The notes under the pieces are model-generated. The model was not told the DNA's origin. It saw only the letters and a program-made list of their open reading frames with translations, and did no database searches. A stretch of 64,000 bases of DNA from Pseudomonas graminis. Lineage in GTDB: Bacteria > Pseudomonadota > Gammaproteobacteria > Pseudomonadales > Pseudomonadaceae. This document shows, in pieces, positions 31,900 through 39,896 of this stretch (positions within the stretch are counted from its first letter, which is position 1; the number at the start of each line of letters is the position of its first letter). The stretch covers positions 62,001 through 126,000 of the forward strand of contig NZ_FOHW01000003.1 of assembly GCF_900111735.1 (NCBI RefSeq), in the 5' to 3' direction. The position numbers were made by a program, and so were the translations under genes.

Positions 31900-32508
31900 T
31901 CAGTTCTTCTCGGCACGCTCCTTGAGCGCCTTGAGCGTGTTGAACGGCGCGTCCACCACGAACTTGTTCGCCAGCCAGGACGGAACGCTGCCGCCAGGCT
32001 CGGTATGCACCTGGTAGGTGACCTCGGTCAGGTTGTCGCCCTTGGGTACGAATTTCCAGAACCCCTCGACCTGGGCCACCCGCACAAAGCCCTTCTCTTC
32101 CGGAATGTACTTTGGATCACCTTCCAGCTCACGGGTCACGCTGCCGTCGGCGCCCTCCACCGTGGTCACTTTCAGCACCGAATCCCTGGGCGTCACCGGC
32201 CACGGCGTATTGAACTGGGAGTAGGTCCAGGTCTTGTCGCCCTCGTGCTTGAGGATCTTCTGCAGCTTGCACTCGTGAATCCAGGCACAAGCGCTGACCA
32301 CGTCTTCCTGCAAGGCGCGGAGCTTGCCGATGCCCGCCTTGATGGTGGTCACACCCTGATAGGCCTTGTACTGGGAACCTGGAAATTCGCTGAGTGAGAC
32401 CTTGATCCCCTCCTCGTTCTTCGCGACTTTCCACTCCTCAGCCTGTGCTGAAGCTGCCACCCATACAGTCAGCCCCAATCCGAAAGCAATGCGGTACAGC
32501 GAACTCAT
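31900..32508 (-). CDS. START domain-containing exported protein
   Basis: 202 aa from ATG 32506-32508, preceded by AAGGAAC. Signal peptide MSSLYRIAFGLGLTVWVAASAQA, then a START/SRPBCC lipid-binding fold: EEWKVAKNEEGIKVSLSEFPGS, a central WTYSQFNTPWPVTPRDSVLKV and GFWKFVPKGDNLTEVTYQVHTEPGG. The pattern is that of bacterial STAR-related proteins; the ligand is unknown. Convergent with gltA. Confidence 0.85.
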   Translation of the reverse strand: MSSLYRIAFGLGLTVWVAASAQAEEWKVAKNEEGIKVSLSEFPGSQYKAYQGVTTIKAGIGKLRALQEDVVSACAWIHECKLQKILKHEGDKTWTYSQFNTPWPVTPRDSVLKVTTVEGADGSVTRELEGDPKYIPEEKGFVRVAQVEGFWKFVPKGDNLTEVTYQVHTEPGGSVPSWLANKFVVDAPFNTLKALKERAEKN

Positions 32509-32553
32509 ACGTTGTTCCTTATTGTTGAAGTTCAGTCGTGCCAAGGCCGCGAT

Positions 32554-32811
32554 TCACGCGACCGATGTCATCTTTTCCCACCAGCCAATCAGACGGATCG
32601 CCTCCTCGGGATCGTTGCCACACACCTCAGGCTCAGCCGCGAACTGGCCGCACACCGCCGGCCTCCCCGGCTGCCCGAAAATACCGCAGAGCATGTCCAG
32701 CGAGAGGTGCAGGCAGCGCACCCCTGCGGGCTTGCCGTCGGGCATGCCGGGAATCGGTGAGGTAATGGACGGCGCTATGCAGCACGCGCCGCAGCCTGGA
32801 CGGCATTCCAT
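32554..32811 (-). CDS. YkgJ family cysteine cluster protein
   Basis: 85 aa with the compact cysteine-cluster pattern CxxGCGACC near the start, then CLHL...LCGIF, VCGQF and VCGNDPEEA; ends with the IRLIGWWEKMT motif common in this family. Predicted to bind zinc or an iron-sulfur cluster; function unknown. Upstream of the START-domain gene on the same strand, about 45 bp apart, so possibly co-transcribed. Confidence 0.85.
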   Translation of the reverse strand: MECRPGCGACCIAPSITSPIPGMPDGKPAGVRCLHLSLDMLCGIFGQPGRPAVCGQFAAEPEVCGNDPEEAIRLIGWWEKMTSVA

Positions 32812-32906
32812 GAAGAGAACCTGTGTGTCATTGAGAACGATGGCCGGATCTTACGCGCTAAAACACACGTTTGAAAATCGGACGTTTTTGCACTGCCCGG
32901 CCAACA

Positions 32907-33620
32907 TTACTGTTTGAATTTGAAATCCAAGGCAGCGCCTTCCACTTCCTTGCGCGCCTCATTGCGCAATTGCAAATCCATTTCATTGCTCAGCAAACGG
33001 CCATGCATCTGGAAATCAGGGTCGGCGTTCGCGTCGGGAAACATTTTCGGCAGGAGCGGCTTGGCACCGGAGGACTGGGCCTTGGTCTTCGACGCGGAGG
33101 TTATGACGTTAGCTGGCGGGGTCAGTTGCTTGACCATCTCGGGCGGCAGGCTCAGGTCAAGGGGCACCTTGTTCAGGCGCGTTTCCTTGACCACTTGAGA
33201 CGCTGACTTGCTCTTGCTGGCAACGGGCGCCCGCCGAGCGACTTCGGCATTATCCGCTTTAACCTTGGCGGATTTGGCATTGGTGCCCGAGGGCTTGGCG
33301 TCAGCCGCTGTAACGTCAGTGACCTTTCTCGGCGCTACAACCGAAGCCTTGCCCGACGCGACAACGGGCACGGTCGTGATATTCGGCGCGAGGGAATGGA
33401 CCGCTGGCGCGTCCGCAACAGACTTCTCCGCTGACGCAGGCGCATACTCAGCTGCTGACTCAGGTCCGGCGACGGGCTTGGCTGACGTGGCAGCCTCTGC
33501 CTCGGAACGCGCGGCAGGCGCCGAAGCGGTGGCTTTCGCCGGCGGAGCGGGCGCTTTCTCGGCATCACAGCCGCTCAGCAACACCAACAACATCACACTT
33601 ATACAACGCAGTGATTTCAT
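32907..33620 (-). CDS. Ala/Pro/Lys-rich lipoprotein, unknown function
   Basis: 237 aa from ATG 33618-33620. Lipoprotein signal MKSLRCISVMLLVLLSGC with lipobox LSGC, then about 120 residues of low complexity rich in Ala, Pro, Ser and Lys. The last ~90 residues look more ordered: SLPPEMVKQLTPP, then AKPLLPKMFPDANADPDFQMHGRLL and a charged amphipathic C-terminus ending ALDFKFKQ. I do not recognise a family. The long disordered linker suggests a surface or periplasm-spanning anchor with a C-terminal functional part. No clear ribosome-binding site for this start; an ATG at 33653 gives a longer version without the lipobox at the usual place. Confidence 0.65.
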   Translation of the reverse strand: MKSLRCISVMLLVLLSGCDAEKAPAPPAKATASAPAARSEAEAATSAKPVAGPESAAEYAPASAEKSVADAPAVHSLAPNITTVPVVASGKASVVAPRKVTDVTAADAKPSGTNAKSAKVKADNAEVARRAPVASKSKSASQVVKETRLNKVPLDLSLPPEMVKQLTPPANVITSASKTKAQSSGAKPLLPKMFPDANADPDFQMHGRLLSNEMDLQLRNEARKEVEGAALDFKFKQ

Positions 33621-33734
33621 AGTCTGAACGGCAGTAAGTAAGACAGGGGCCATATGCTGGCCCTTTGCGCGGCGGCTGACAAGTTGCCCTGTCCGCCTCC
33701 CCCGATAGTATGGAAAGCGGGTAACTCTACGAGT

Positions 33735-35174
33735 TCACCAGGATTGCCCGGCATCCTGGCATAACTGCTTGGCCAGCATGCCCACCGTCATCAACGCCCT
33801 TTCCGCTTCACGGTTCCAGGGCAGCCCGCAATTCAGGCGAATGCAGTGATTGAACTGCTCCGTGTTACTGAAAATCAGGCCCGGCGCAATGCTGATGCCC
33901 TGCTCCAGGGCGCGCACGTGCAACTCCTGAGTGTTCACCCGTCCCGGCAAACTGATCCATAGAATGAATCCGCCCGCAGGCCGGCTGATCTGGGTGCCTT
34001 CGGGGAACATCTGCTGCACCGCCAGCTGAAACGCGCTTAGATTCTTGCGGTGCTCCTGACGGATAAAGCGTAAGTGCCTGTCATATCCGCCATTTTCAAG
34101 GTAGGACGCTACCGCCATCTGCGTCACGCTGCACGCCGAGTGGGTCGTGAAGGTTTGCAGGCGCTGGATTTCCGCCTGGTACTTGCCGGCGATCATCCAG
34201 CCAATCCGCACCCCCGGCGACAGGGTCTTGGAGAAGCTGGAGCAGTAGATGACATGGCCCAACCGGTCGAAGGCCTTCAACGCCTTGGTCTTGTTCTGGT
34301 CGTACATCAACTCGCCGTAGATGTCGTCTTCGACGATTTGAATATCAAAGTCCGAGGCCAGGCGCAGCAGGTGTTTCTGCCGCTCTTCCGGCATGGTGCT
34401 GCCCAAAGGATTGCTCAGCCGCGACGTCATCACCAGCGCCTTGATCGACCACTGGTTGGCCGCCAGTTGCAGCGCTTCCAGGCTGATCCCGGTATTGGGA
34501 TCGCTGGGGATCTCAATCACTTTCAGGCCAAGCAGATCAGCCAGTTGCAGCAGGCCGTAATAGGTCGGGGATTCTGCAGCGATCAGGTCGCCCGGACTGG
34601 TCAGCACCCGCAGCGACATCTGCAGCGCATCGACGCAGCCATGGGTGATCACCACCTCCGAGGGGTCGATCACCACGCCAGCGTCACGCATGCGAATGGC
34701 CACCTGACGACGCAGCGGCTCGAAGCCTGGGCTGAACATGTAGTTGAACGCGCGAGGGCTCTGAAAGCGGGTGACCTTGGCCAGTTGCTGATGCAACGCG
34801 CGCAGGGGCAGGTAATCGATATGCGGCACCGCAGCGCCGAACGCGAACACCCCTTCCCGTCGGGCTTCGACCAGCACCTGTTGAATGATGCTGGCGCGGG
34901 TGACCAGGCCGGGGCGCTCCACCCGGGCGATATCGGGGGTCGCCGCCGTGAGGGCCGGAGTTTGATGCACGTAGTACCCGGACTGCGGCCGCGCGCGGAT
35001 CAAACCCTGGTCTTCAAGGTTGGCGTAGGCCTGCAGGACGGTGGCATGACTGACGTTGAGCTGGGAGCTCATCTTGCGCACGGAGGGCACACGCTCGCCT
35101 GGCTGATACACGCCCCGGCGAATGTCTTCGGCCAGCTGTTGGGCGATGCGTTGGTACAGCAACAGACTGGTCAT
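33735..35174 (-). CDS. MocR/PdxR-type GntR regulator with aminotransferase domain
   Basis: 479 aa. N-terminal GntR winged helix (residues ~1-75: LAEDIRRGVYQPGERVPSVRKMSSQLNVSHATVLQAYANLEDQGLI is the signature region) fused to a fold-type-I aminotransferase domain with the PLP lysine in SSFSKTLSPGVRIGW and EDDIYGELMYDQ. Such proteins are PLP-sensing regulators, not enzymes in most studied cases. Stands alone, so its target is not evident. Length is normal for the family. Confidence 0.9.
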   Translation of the reverse strand: MTSLLLYQRIAQQLAEDIRRGVYQPGERVPSVRKMSSQLNVSHATVLQAYANLEDQGLIRARPQSGYYVHQTPALTAATPDIARVERPGLVTRASIIQQVLVEARREGVFAFGAAVPHIDYLPLRALHQQLAKVTRFQSPRAFNYMFSPGFEPLRRQVAIRMRDAGVVIDPSEVVITHGCVDALQMSLRVLTSPGDLIAAESPTYYGLLQLADLLGLKVIEIPSDPNTGISLEALQLAANQWSIKALVMTSRLSNPLGSTMPEERQKHLLRLASDFDIQIVEDDIYGELMYDQNKTKALKAFDRLGHVIYCSSFSKTLSPGVRIGWMIAGKYQAEIQRLQTFTTHSACSVTQMAVASYLENGGYDRHLRFIRQEHRKNLSAFQLAVQQMFPEGTQISRPAGGFILWISLPGRVNTQELHVRALEQGISIAPGLIFSNTEQFNHCIRLNCGLPWNREAERALMTVGMLAKQLCQDAGQSW

Positions 35175-35329
35175 TTCGCGTCCCTCGATCCCGTGCTTTG
35201 ATCATGCATGCGGCGATCAGAGAAGCAGGATCACCGGAACAGTTCGGAAGTGTACGGTGACAGTTCCTGTTCCGGCTAGAGGGCGCGGTGTTTGAATAGC
35301 GAGATTGATAGCCTTGCTAGGTGTCGTAA

Positions 35330-35409
35330 GAGCCGGCTTGCCGGCGAATGCGGTAGATCACACCCCCTCTACGGCGCCTGATCGAATGCGTTCGCCAGCA
35401 AGCCGGCTC
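35330..35409. repeat. REPIN of the GAGCCGGCTTGCYGGCGAA type
   Basis: GAGCCGGCTTGCCGGCGAATGCG and, inverted, CGAATGCGTTCGCCAGCAAGCCGGCTC, with about 30 bp between. Fills much of the 315 bp gap between the MocR gene and the OmpA-like gene; nothing else is clear there. Confidence 0.8.
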
Positions 35410-35489
35410 AGACTCCGAAGCCGGGATACCCTGCAAAGCCGACAAAAAACACCACACGTTGAAAAGCCGGGCCAGCACCGTCAACCCTC

Positions 35490-36305
35490 TCAACGCGGCG
35501 CGCTGAGATGGCCCTTGTCGTCCGAGAAGACGATTTCGACACGGCGGTTCTGCGCACGTCCGCTTTCCGAGGTGTTCACGTCGACGGGGTACTGATCGCC
35601 GTAACCTTCGACCTGAATGCGGTCTTCCTCGATGCCCAGATCAGACAGCACGTCAGCGACGGACTGGGCCCGGTCTTTCGACAGCGTGAGGTTTTCCTGA
35701 GCGTCGCCGGTGCTGTCGGTGTAGCCCTCGATGCGCACCACGCGCTTGGGATTGAATTGCAGGAACTGCACGACCTTCAGCACCGTGCGGTTGGCCGAGC
35801 TTTTCAGTTCGGCACGACCGGTATCGAAGAGCATGTCGCCCAAGGTCATCACCAGCCCGCGCTCGTTCTGCTGCGTCGACAGGCTGATCACCTGATCTTC
35901 GGCCCACTTGCCCTGTTGCTGCGCGCCGGCCAGCTTGGCCTCACGCAAGGCCAGTTGCAGACGCTGGCGTTCCAGCTCCAGTCGCGCCAGCTTTTCCTGA
36001 TTCAGCAGGAGCTTGCTGTGCTCGCGGGCGATCGCGCTGTAGCGGCTGCTCAGGTACGCGTAATGACTAACGTCGTCAGCGCTGCCGATATAGCTCGACA
36101 GGCGCTCGGCCCGGCCCAGCAACTCGCCGGCGCGGATCACATCCTTCGGCGCGCTGCGCAAGACGTTGGTGTCTTCCTTGACCTTCTGGTAATCGGCAAT
36201 GGCGCCCTGCAACGCCTGGTCGCTGTTCTGGTGGCCGGCGCAGCCAGCAAGACTGGCACTGGCCAGCAACAGACCGACACTGAGGCTTCGCGCAACGGTA
36301 TTCAT
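35490..36305 (-). CDS. OmpA-family lipoprotein with N-terminal DUF4398-like region
   Basis: 271 aa. Lipoprotein signal with LAGC at Cys22; residues ~30-150 are helical and coiled-coil-like (DUF4398 type: LLGRAERLSSYIG, LNQEKLARLELERQRLQ); residues ~150-265 form an OmpA C-terminal peptidoglycan-binding domain (GDMLFDTGRAELKSSANRTV, VRIEGYTDSTGD, NLTLSKDRAQSVADVL, NRRVEIVF). Expected to link the outer membrane to peptidoglycan. Its ATG overlaps the stop of the DUF4398 gene by four bases (ATGA), so the pair is translationally coupled. Confidence 0.9.
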   Translation of the reverse strand: MNTVARSLSVGLLLASASLAGCAGHQNSDQALQGAIADYQKVKEDTNVLRSAPKDVIRAGELLGRAERLSSYIGSADDVSHYAYLSSRYSAIAREHSKLLLNQEKLARLELERQRLQLALREAKLAGAQQQGKWAEDQVISLSTQQNERGLVMTLGDMLFDTGRAELKSSANRTVLKVVQFLQFNPKRVVRIEGYTDSTGDAQENLTLSKDRAQSVADVLSDLGIEEDRIQVEGYGDQYPVDVNTSESGRAQNRRVEIVFSDDKGHLSAPR

Positions 36306-36667
36306 TGGCCAGCCCCCAATTGCTTGCGTAGACGCTCAAGGCGCGTGTTGACCTGAGCCACCTGGGCTTCGCTCTTCTGCGTCAGCACTCGGGCCTCCGC
36401 CAGACGCGCGTCCAGTTCGGCCTGCTCCGCCTGCATGCGTGCGTCCTTGTAGGACTTGTCCGCCATGTCGGCGCGGGCCTGGGTCAGCTTTGTCTGCGCT
36501 GTCACCAGGTCCGGCTCTTCATCCGTAGCGCCGACCGCCGTGGCTTGGGCGACAGCCTGTTCGGTGAGTTTGAGTTGTTCGGTGGGCGCCGGGTCGTTGG
36601 CACAGCCGACGAGAGCGGCAAGCACGACAGCGGCAAATACAGGCTGGATTTTCAAAAGAAAGCTCAA
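36302..36667 (-). CDS. DUF4398 domain lipoprotein
   Basis: 121 aa. Starts with TTG at 36665-36667, spaced 7 bases from AGGA; that ribosome-binding site overlaps the TAG stop of the upstream gene. Lipobox VGC around residue 22, then an all-helical charged domain (QTKLTQARADMADKSYKDARMQAEQAELDARLAEARV) typical of DUF4398. Function unknown; its fixed partnership with an OmpA-family protein suggests an envelope-structural role. Confidence 0.85.
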   Translation of the reverse strand: MSFLLKIQPVFAAVVLAALVGCANDPAPTEQLKLTEQAVAQATAVGATDEEPDLVTAQTKLTQARADMADKSYKDARMQAEQAELDARLAEARVLTQKSEAQVAQVNTRLERLRKQLGAGQ

Positions 36668-36676
36668 AACACATTC

Positions 36677-37501
36677 CTACTGATGAAGGGCGCTACCGGA
36701 CTGCTGCAACTGGATTTTCCACAGGTCCAGATTGCGCGTGACGGCTTCACTGGAGCGACCGGAAGCCGCCAATTCTGTCATTTTTTTCGCCAGCTGTCCG
36801 CGCAGCCATGGATCGTTGCAGGCGGAGTTGAACGACAGCGCCAGATAAAAGCCCGGGCGATCGAGGGGCATGGGCTGGGTTTGCAGGTCTTTGGCGATGT
36901 TCAGCGCCTGGGTCACAGCCATCCCGGCATAGCGACCGGCAAGGACGTAATCGACCTGCCCCGCCGCCAGTTTCTGAAAGGCCTGGGGAAGACTGGCCTG
37001 CTTCTCCAGCGTCAGGTGCGCCCTGATCGCCTCATCGAATCCCGCGGTTACCCGGGTTTTTTCGGACATGGCACCGGCACGGCCCTGCAGATCGGCCAAC
37101 GAATTGAACGGCTGCTCATGGCCGTTGCGGGTCCAGACCATGATTTCGTTCTGGGCAATGGGCGGATGGATGAAATCCAGGGATTCCAGCTCGGCGCTGT
37201 TGAGCGGCGTGTCCGCCAGCATGTCCATGCGCCCGCTGCGCACTTCTTCAAGCGCCTGACTGCGCTTGCCGCCATACAGCAGCTCGACCTTGACGCCGAT
37301 CTGCTGCGCGACCTCCTTGAGCAGGTCGGCATTGGCGCCCATCAGGTGTTTAGGGTCTTGGGGATCCCGCCACAGGTAAGGCGGCGCGTCCGGGCTGCCG
37401 GTGACGATAAGCCGGTCACACTTGCCCGCAGACCAGCCCAGCGACGGCAGCAACAGCAACCCGCCCAACAGTGAAGCCAGCGTCCGCTTTGGCGACAACA
37501 T
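36677..37501 (-). CDS. Periplasmic solute-binding protein (family 3-like)
   Basis: 274 aa. Signal peptide MLSPKRTLASLLGGLLLLPSLGWSAG, then a two-lobed SBP fold: GSPDAPPYLWRDP, MGANADLLKEVAQQIGVKVELLYGGKRSQALEEVRSGRMDMLADTPLN. No ABC permease or ATPase gene is adjacent. It is the first gene of an operon with the DUF4398 and OmpA-like lipoproteins, so it may be a sensor or an orphan binder rather than a transport component. A glycine/amino-acid-like ligand is only a guess from the fold. Confidence 0.85.
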   Translation of the reverse strand: MLSPKRTLASLLGGLLLLPSLGWSAGKCDRLIVTGSPDAPPYLWRDPQDPKHLMGANADLLKEVAQQIGVKVELLYGGKRSQALEEVRSGRMDMLADTPLNSAELESLDFIHPPIAQNEIMVWTRNGHEQPFNSLADLQGRAGAMSEKTRVTAGFDEAIRAHLTLEKQASLPQAFQKLAAGQVDYVLAGRYAGMAVTQALNIAKDLQTQPMPLDRPGFYLALSFNSACNDPWLRGQLAKKMTELAASGRSSEAVTRNLDLWKIQLQQSGSALHQ

Positions 37502-37521
37502 GAAAACGTCCTTTTTTGCCC

Positions 37522-37618
37522 ATAAAAAAACCCGTCAGCTCCGACTGCCTGAGCGCTGGCTCATCGAGTGAACGATGATCAGCGCTTGCGACAGCCCGAG
37601 CGAACGGGTTCTCTTTAT
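37522..37618 (-). terminator. Large intrinsic terminator after etfA
   Basis: On the minus strand AACCCGT pairs with ACGGGTT across a long, partly paired inner stem (AGCGCTGATCATCG / CGATGAG-CCAGCGCT), followed by a run of T residues (37524-37530 region). It lies between etfA and the solute-binding protein gene. Confidence 0.75.
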
Positions 37619-37634
37619 AAGTCAGGGAAGTGGA

Positions 37635-38564
37635 TTAAACCAGCTTCTCCAACTCGGGGATCGCTTCGAACAGATCCGCCACAAGGCCGTAATCGGCCAC
37701 CTGGAAGATCGGTGCTTCTTCGTCCTTGTTGATCGCGACGATCACTTTGGAGTCTTTCATGCCGGCCAGATGCTGGATCGCGCCGGAGATGCCGACCGCG
37801 ATGTACAGCTGAGGCGCGACGATCTTGCCGGTCTGGCCGACCTGCATGTCGTTGGGCACGAAGCCTGCGTCGACAGCCGCGCGGGAAGCGCCGACCGCTG
37901 CACCCAGCTTGTCAGCCAGGGTGTACAGGTGTTTGAAGTTGTCGCCGTTCTGCATGCCGCGGCCACCGGAGACGACGATCTTGGCAGCGGTCAGCTCGGG
38001 ACGGTCGGACTTGGCCAGCTCTTCGCTGACGAAGGACGACTTGCCGGCGTCGTGGGCTGCGCTGACGGCTTCAATGGAAGCAGAACCGCCTTCGGCCGCC
38101 ACTGCGTCAAAGCCAGTCGCACGCACGGTGATGACTTTCACCGCTGCCGACGACTGAACGGTCGAAATAGCGTTACCGGCATAGATCGGGCGCTTGAAGG
38201 TGTCAGCGCTTTCGACCGAGATGATCTCGGAGATCTGATCGACGTCCAGGTGCGCCGCAACGCGCGGCAGGATGTTCTTGCCGTTGGAGGTTGCAGCGGC
38301 CAGCACGTGGCTGTAGGCCGAAGCCAGCTCGACGACCAGCGGTGCGACATTTTCCGGCAGCTGGTGTTCGTAGGCTGCATGGTCGGCCACGAGGACCTTG
38401 GACACGCCTGCGATTTTTGCAGCTGCTTCGCCAACGGCAGCAACGTTCTGACCCGCGACCAGGACGTGGATGTCACCACCGATTTTTGCGGCAGCAGCAA
38501 CGGTATTCAGGGTGGCGGGAGCGATTGCGCCGTTTTCGTGCTCAGCGATAACCAGGGTCGTCAT
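37635..38564 (-). CDS. etfA: Electron transfer flavoprotein alpha subunit
   Basis: 309 aa FAD-binding subunit. [25 protein letters not shown] at the start and the C-terminal FAD domain signature [37 protein letters not shown] and [20 protein letters not shown]. Accepts electrons from acyl-CoA and other dehydrogenases and passes them to ETF-QO. Overlaps etfB by one base (TGATG). Confidence 0.97.
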   Translation of the reverse strand: MTTLVIAEHENGAIAPATLNTVAAAAKIGGDIHVLVAGQNVAAVGEAAAKIAGVSKVLVADHAAYEHQLPENVAPLVVELASAYSHVLAAATSNGKNILPRVAAHLDVDQISEIISVESADTFKRPIYAGNAISTVQSSAAVKVITVRATGFDAVAAEGGSASIEAVSAAHDAGKSSFVSEELAKSDRPELTAAKIVVSGGRGMQNGDNFKHLYTLADKLGAAVGASRAAVDAGFVPNDMQVGQTGKIVAPQLYIAVGISGAIQHLAGMKDSKVIVAINKDEEAPIFQVADYGLVADLFEAIPELEKLV

Positions 38565-39313
38565 CAGATCACCTTCGCTTCGTTTTTCAGTTTATCAACC
38601 AGTTCGGCAACCGACTTGACCTTGATGCCTGCGCTGCGGGCAGCCGGCGCTTCAACTTTCACGGTTTTGTTGGTGGACGCAGTCGAAACACCCAACGCAT
38701 CAGGCGTCAGCACTTCGAGAGGCTTCTTCTTGGCTTTCATGATGTTTGGCAGCGACGCGTAGCGCGGCTCGTTCAGACGCAGGTCGGTGGTGACGATGGC
38801 CGGCAGCTTGAGGGAAACGGTCTGCGCGCCAGCGTCGATTTCACGGGTGACGTTGACGCTGTCGCCGGACACTTCGACTTTGGAAGCGAAGGTACCCTGG
38901 GCATAACCGCTCAGCGCAGCCAGCATCTGGCCGGTCTGGTTGTTGTCGCTGTCGATCGCCTGTTTGCCGAGGATGACCAGCTGCGGCTGCTCTTTATCGA
39001 CAACGGCCTTGAGCAACTTGGCCACGGCCAAGGAGGTCAATTCGTCAGCGGATTCTACGAGGATGGCGCGATCGGCACCCAGTGCCAACGCGGTGCGCAG
39101 TTGCTCCTGAGCGGTGGTCGGACCAATGGAAACGACGACGATCTCGGTCGCCACGCCTTTCTCTTTCAGGCGGACGGCTTCTTCCACAGCGATTTCGCAG
39201 AAGGGGTTCATCGACATTTTAACGTTGGCGAGATCGACGCCGGAGTTGTCCGCTTTGACGCGAACCTTGACGTTGTAGTCGACCACTCGTTTGACAGCTA
39301 CAAGAACCTTCAT
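38564..39313 (-). CDS. etfB: Electron transfer flavoprotein beta subunit
   Basis: 249 aa from ATG 39311-39313 with a GAGGAA ribosome-binding site; the frame is open further upstream without similarity. [22 protein letters not shown] start, AMP-binding region and the family segment [46 protein letters not shown]. Pairs with EtfA. Divergent from the ETF-QO gene, with a PsrA-like box between. Confidence 0.97.
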   Translation of the reverse strand: MKVLVAVKRVVDYNVKVRVKADNSGVDLANVKMSMNPFCEIAVEEAVRLKEKGVATEIVVVSIGPTTAQEQLRTALALGADRAILVESADELTSLAVAKLLKAVVDKEQPQLVILGKQAIDSDNNQTGQMLAALSGYAQGTFASKVEVSGDSVNVTREIDAGAQTVSLKLPAIVTTDLRLNEPRYASLPNIMKAKKKPLEVLTPDALGVSTASTNKTVKVEAPAARSAGIKVKSVAELVDKLKNEAKVI

Positions 39314-39740
39314 GGATTCCTCGTTTCTCTCCGGTGAAAAGAAGTCGCCAGGCCTTGCCCGGCGATGGGTACTCGTCAGTGTAAAGAACACCTGTGAAAA
39401 CAACGTATTCGTGGTTGCTGAATGCTGATGTCAGCAAAAGCGGCCACGCCCCGGCGGCAATCCAAGCCAGACAGTGACCGCCCGTGTAAACTGCAGCGCG
39501 CCGCCGGCGTGGTGCTGGTGGTAGTGCTGACGACTGCGTGGGGGCGATGCTCACGTTGCTTTTACCGGTGTTCTGCTACCGACGGTCTCTGCGCTGCTGC
39601 AAACAATTGCGGGACTGACGAACGACCCGGAGCAAGCGCAAAACCGCCCGTATCTTGACCGCAACGCCGGGTCGGGTCAATACGACATAAACGCCAGTCA
39701 CAAGCCGTCTCACCATGATTTATCAGGGTTTCGGCCGATT

Positions 39741-39754
39741 CAAACAAACGTTTG
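39741..39754. promoter_or_regulatory. PsrA-type operator between etfBA and ETF-QO
   Basis: CAAAC-AAAC-GTTTG fits the published PsrA box (C/G)AAAC-N2-4-GTTT(G/C). PsrA is the Pseudomonas fatty-acid-responsive TetR regulator, and ETF/ETF-QO serve beta-oxidation, so the match is functionally consistent. The remainder of the 583 bp gap shows no gene. Confidence 0.6.
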
Positions 39755-39896
39755 TATTGGACCTGCGAGGTGGTGTAGATATAATGCGCGCCTTCAAGAT
39801 GACACCCCGGGGCAACGACCTTCCCGGTGTCGGTTTAAGCATCTATAAAAATACGCCTAAAAAATACGCCGTTGAGCCTTGAGTAGGAGATAGCCT

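Noticed and set aside
33735..35174. Reading as a metabolic aminotransferase
   Set aside because: The N-terminal GntR winged helix and fusion length identify a MocR-type regulator.
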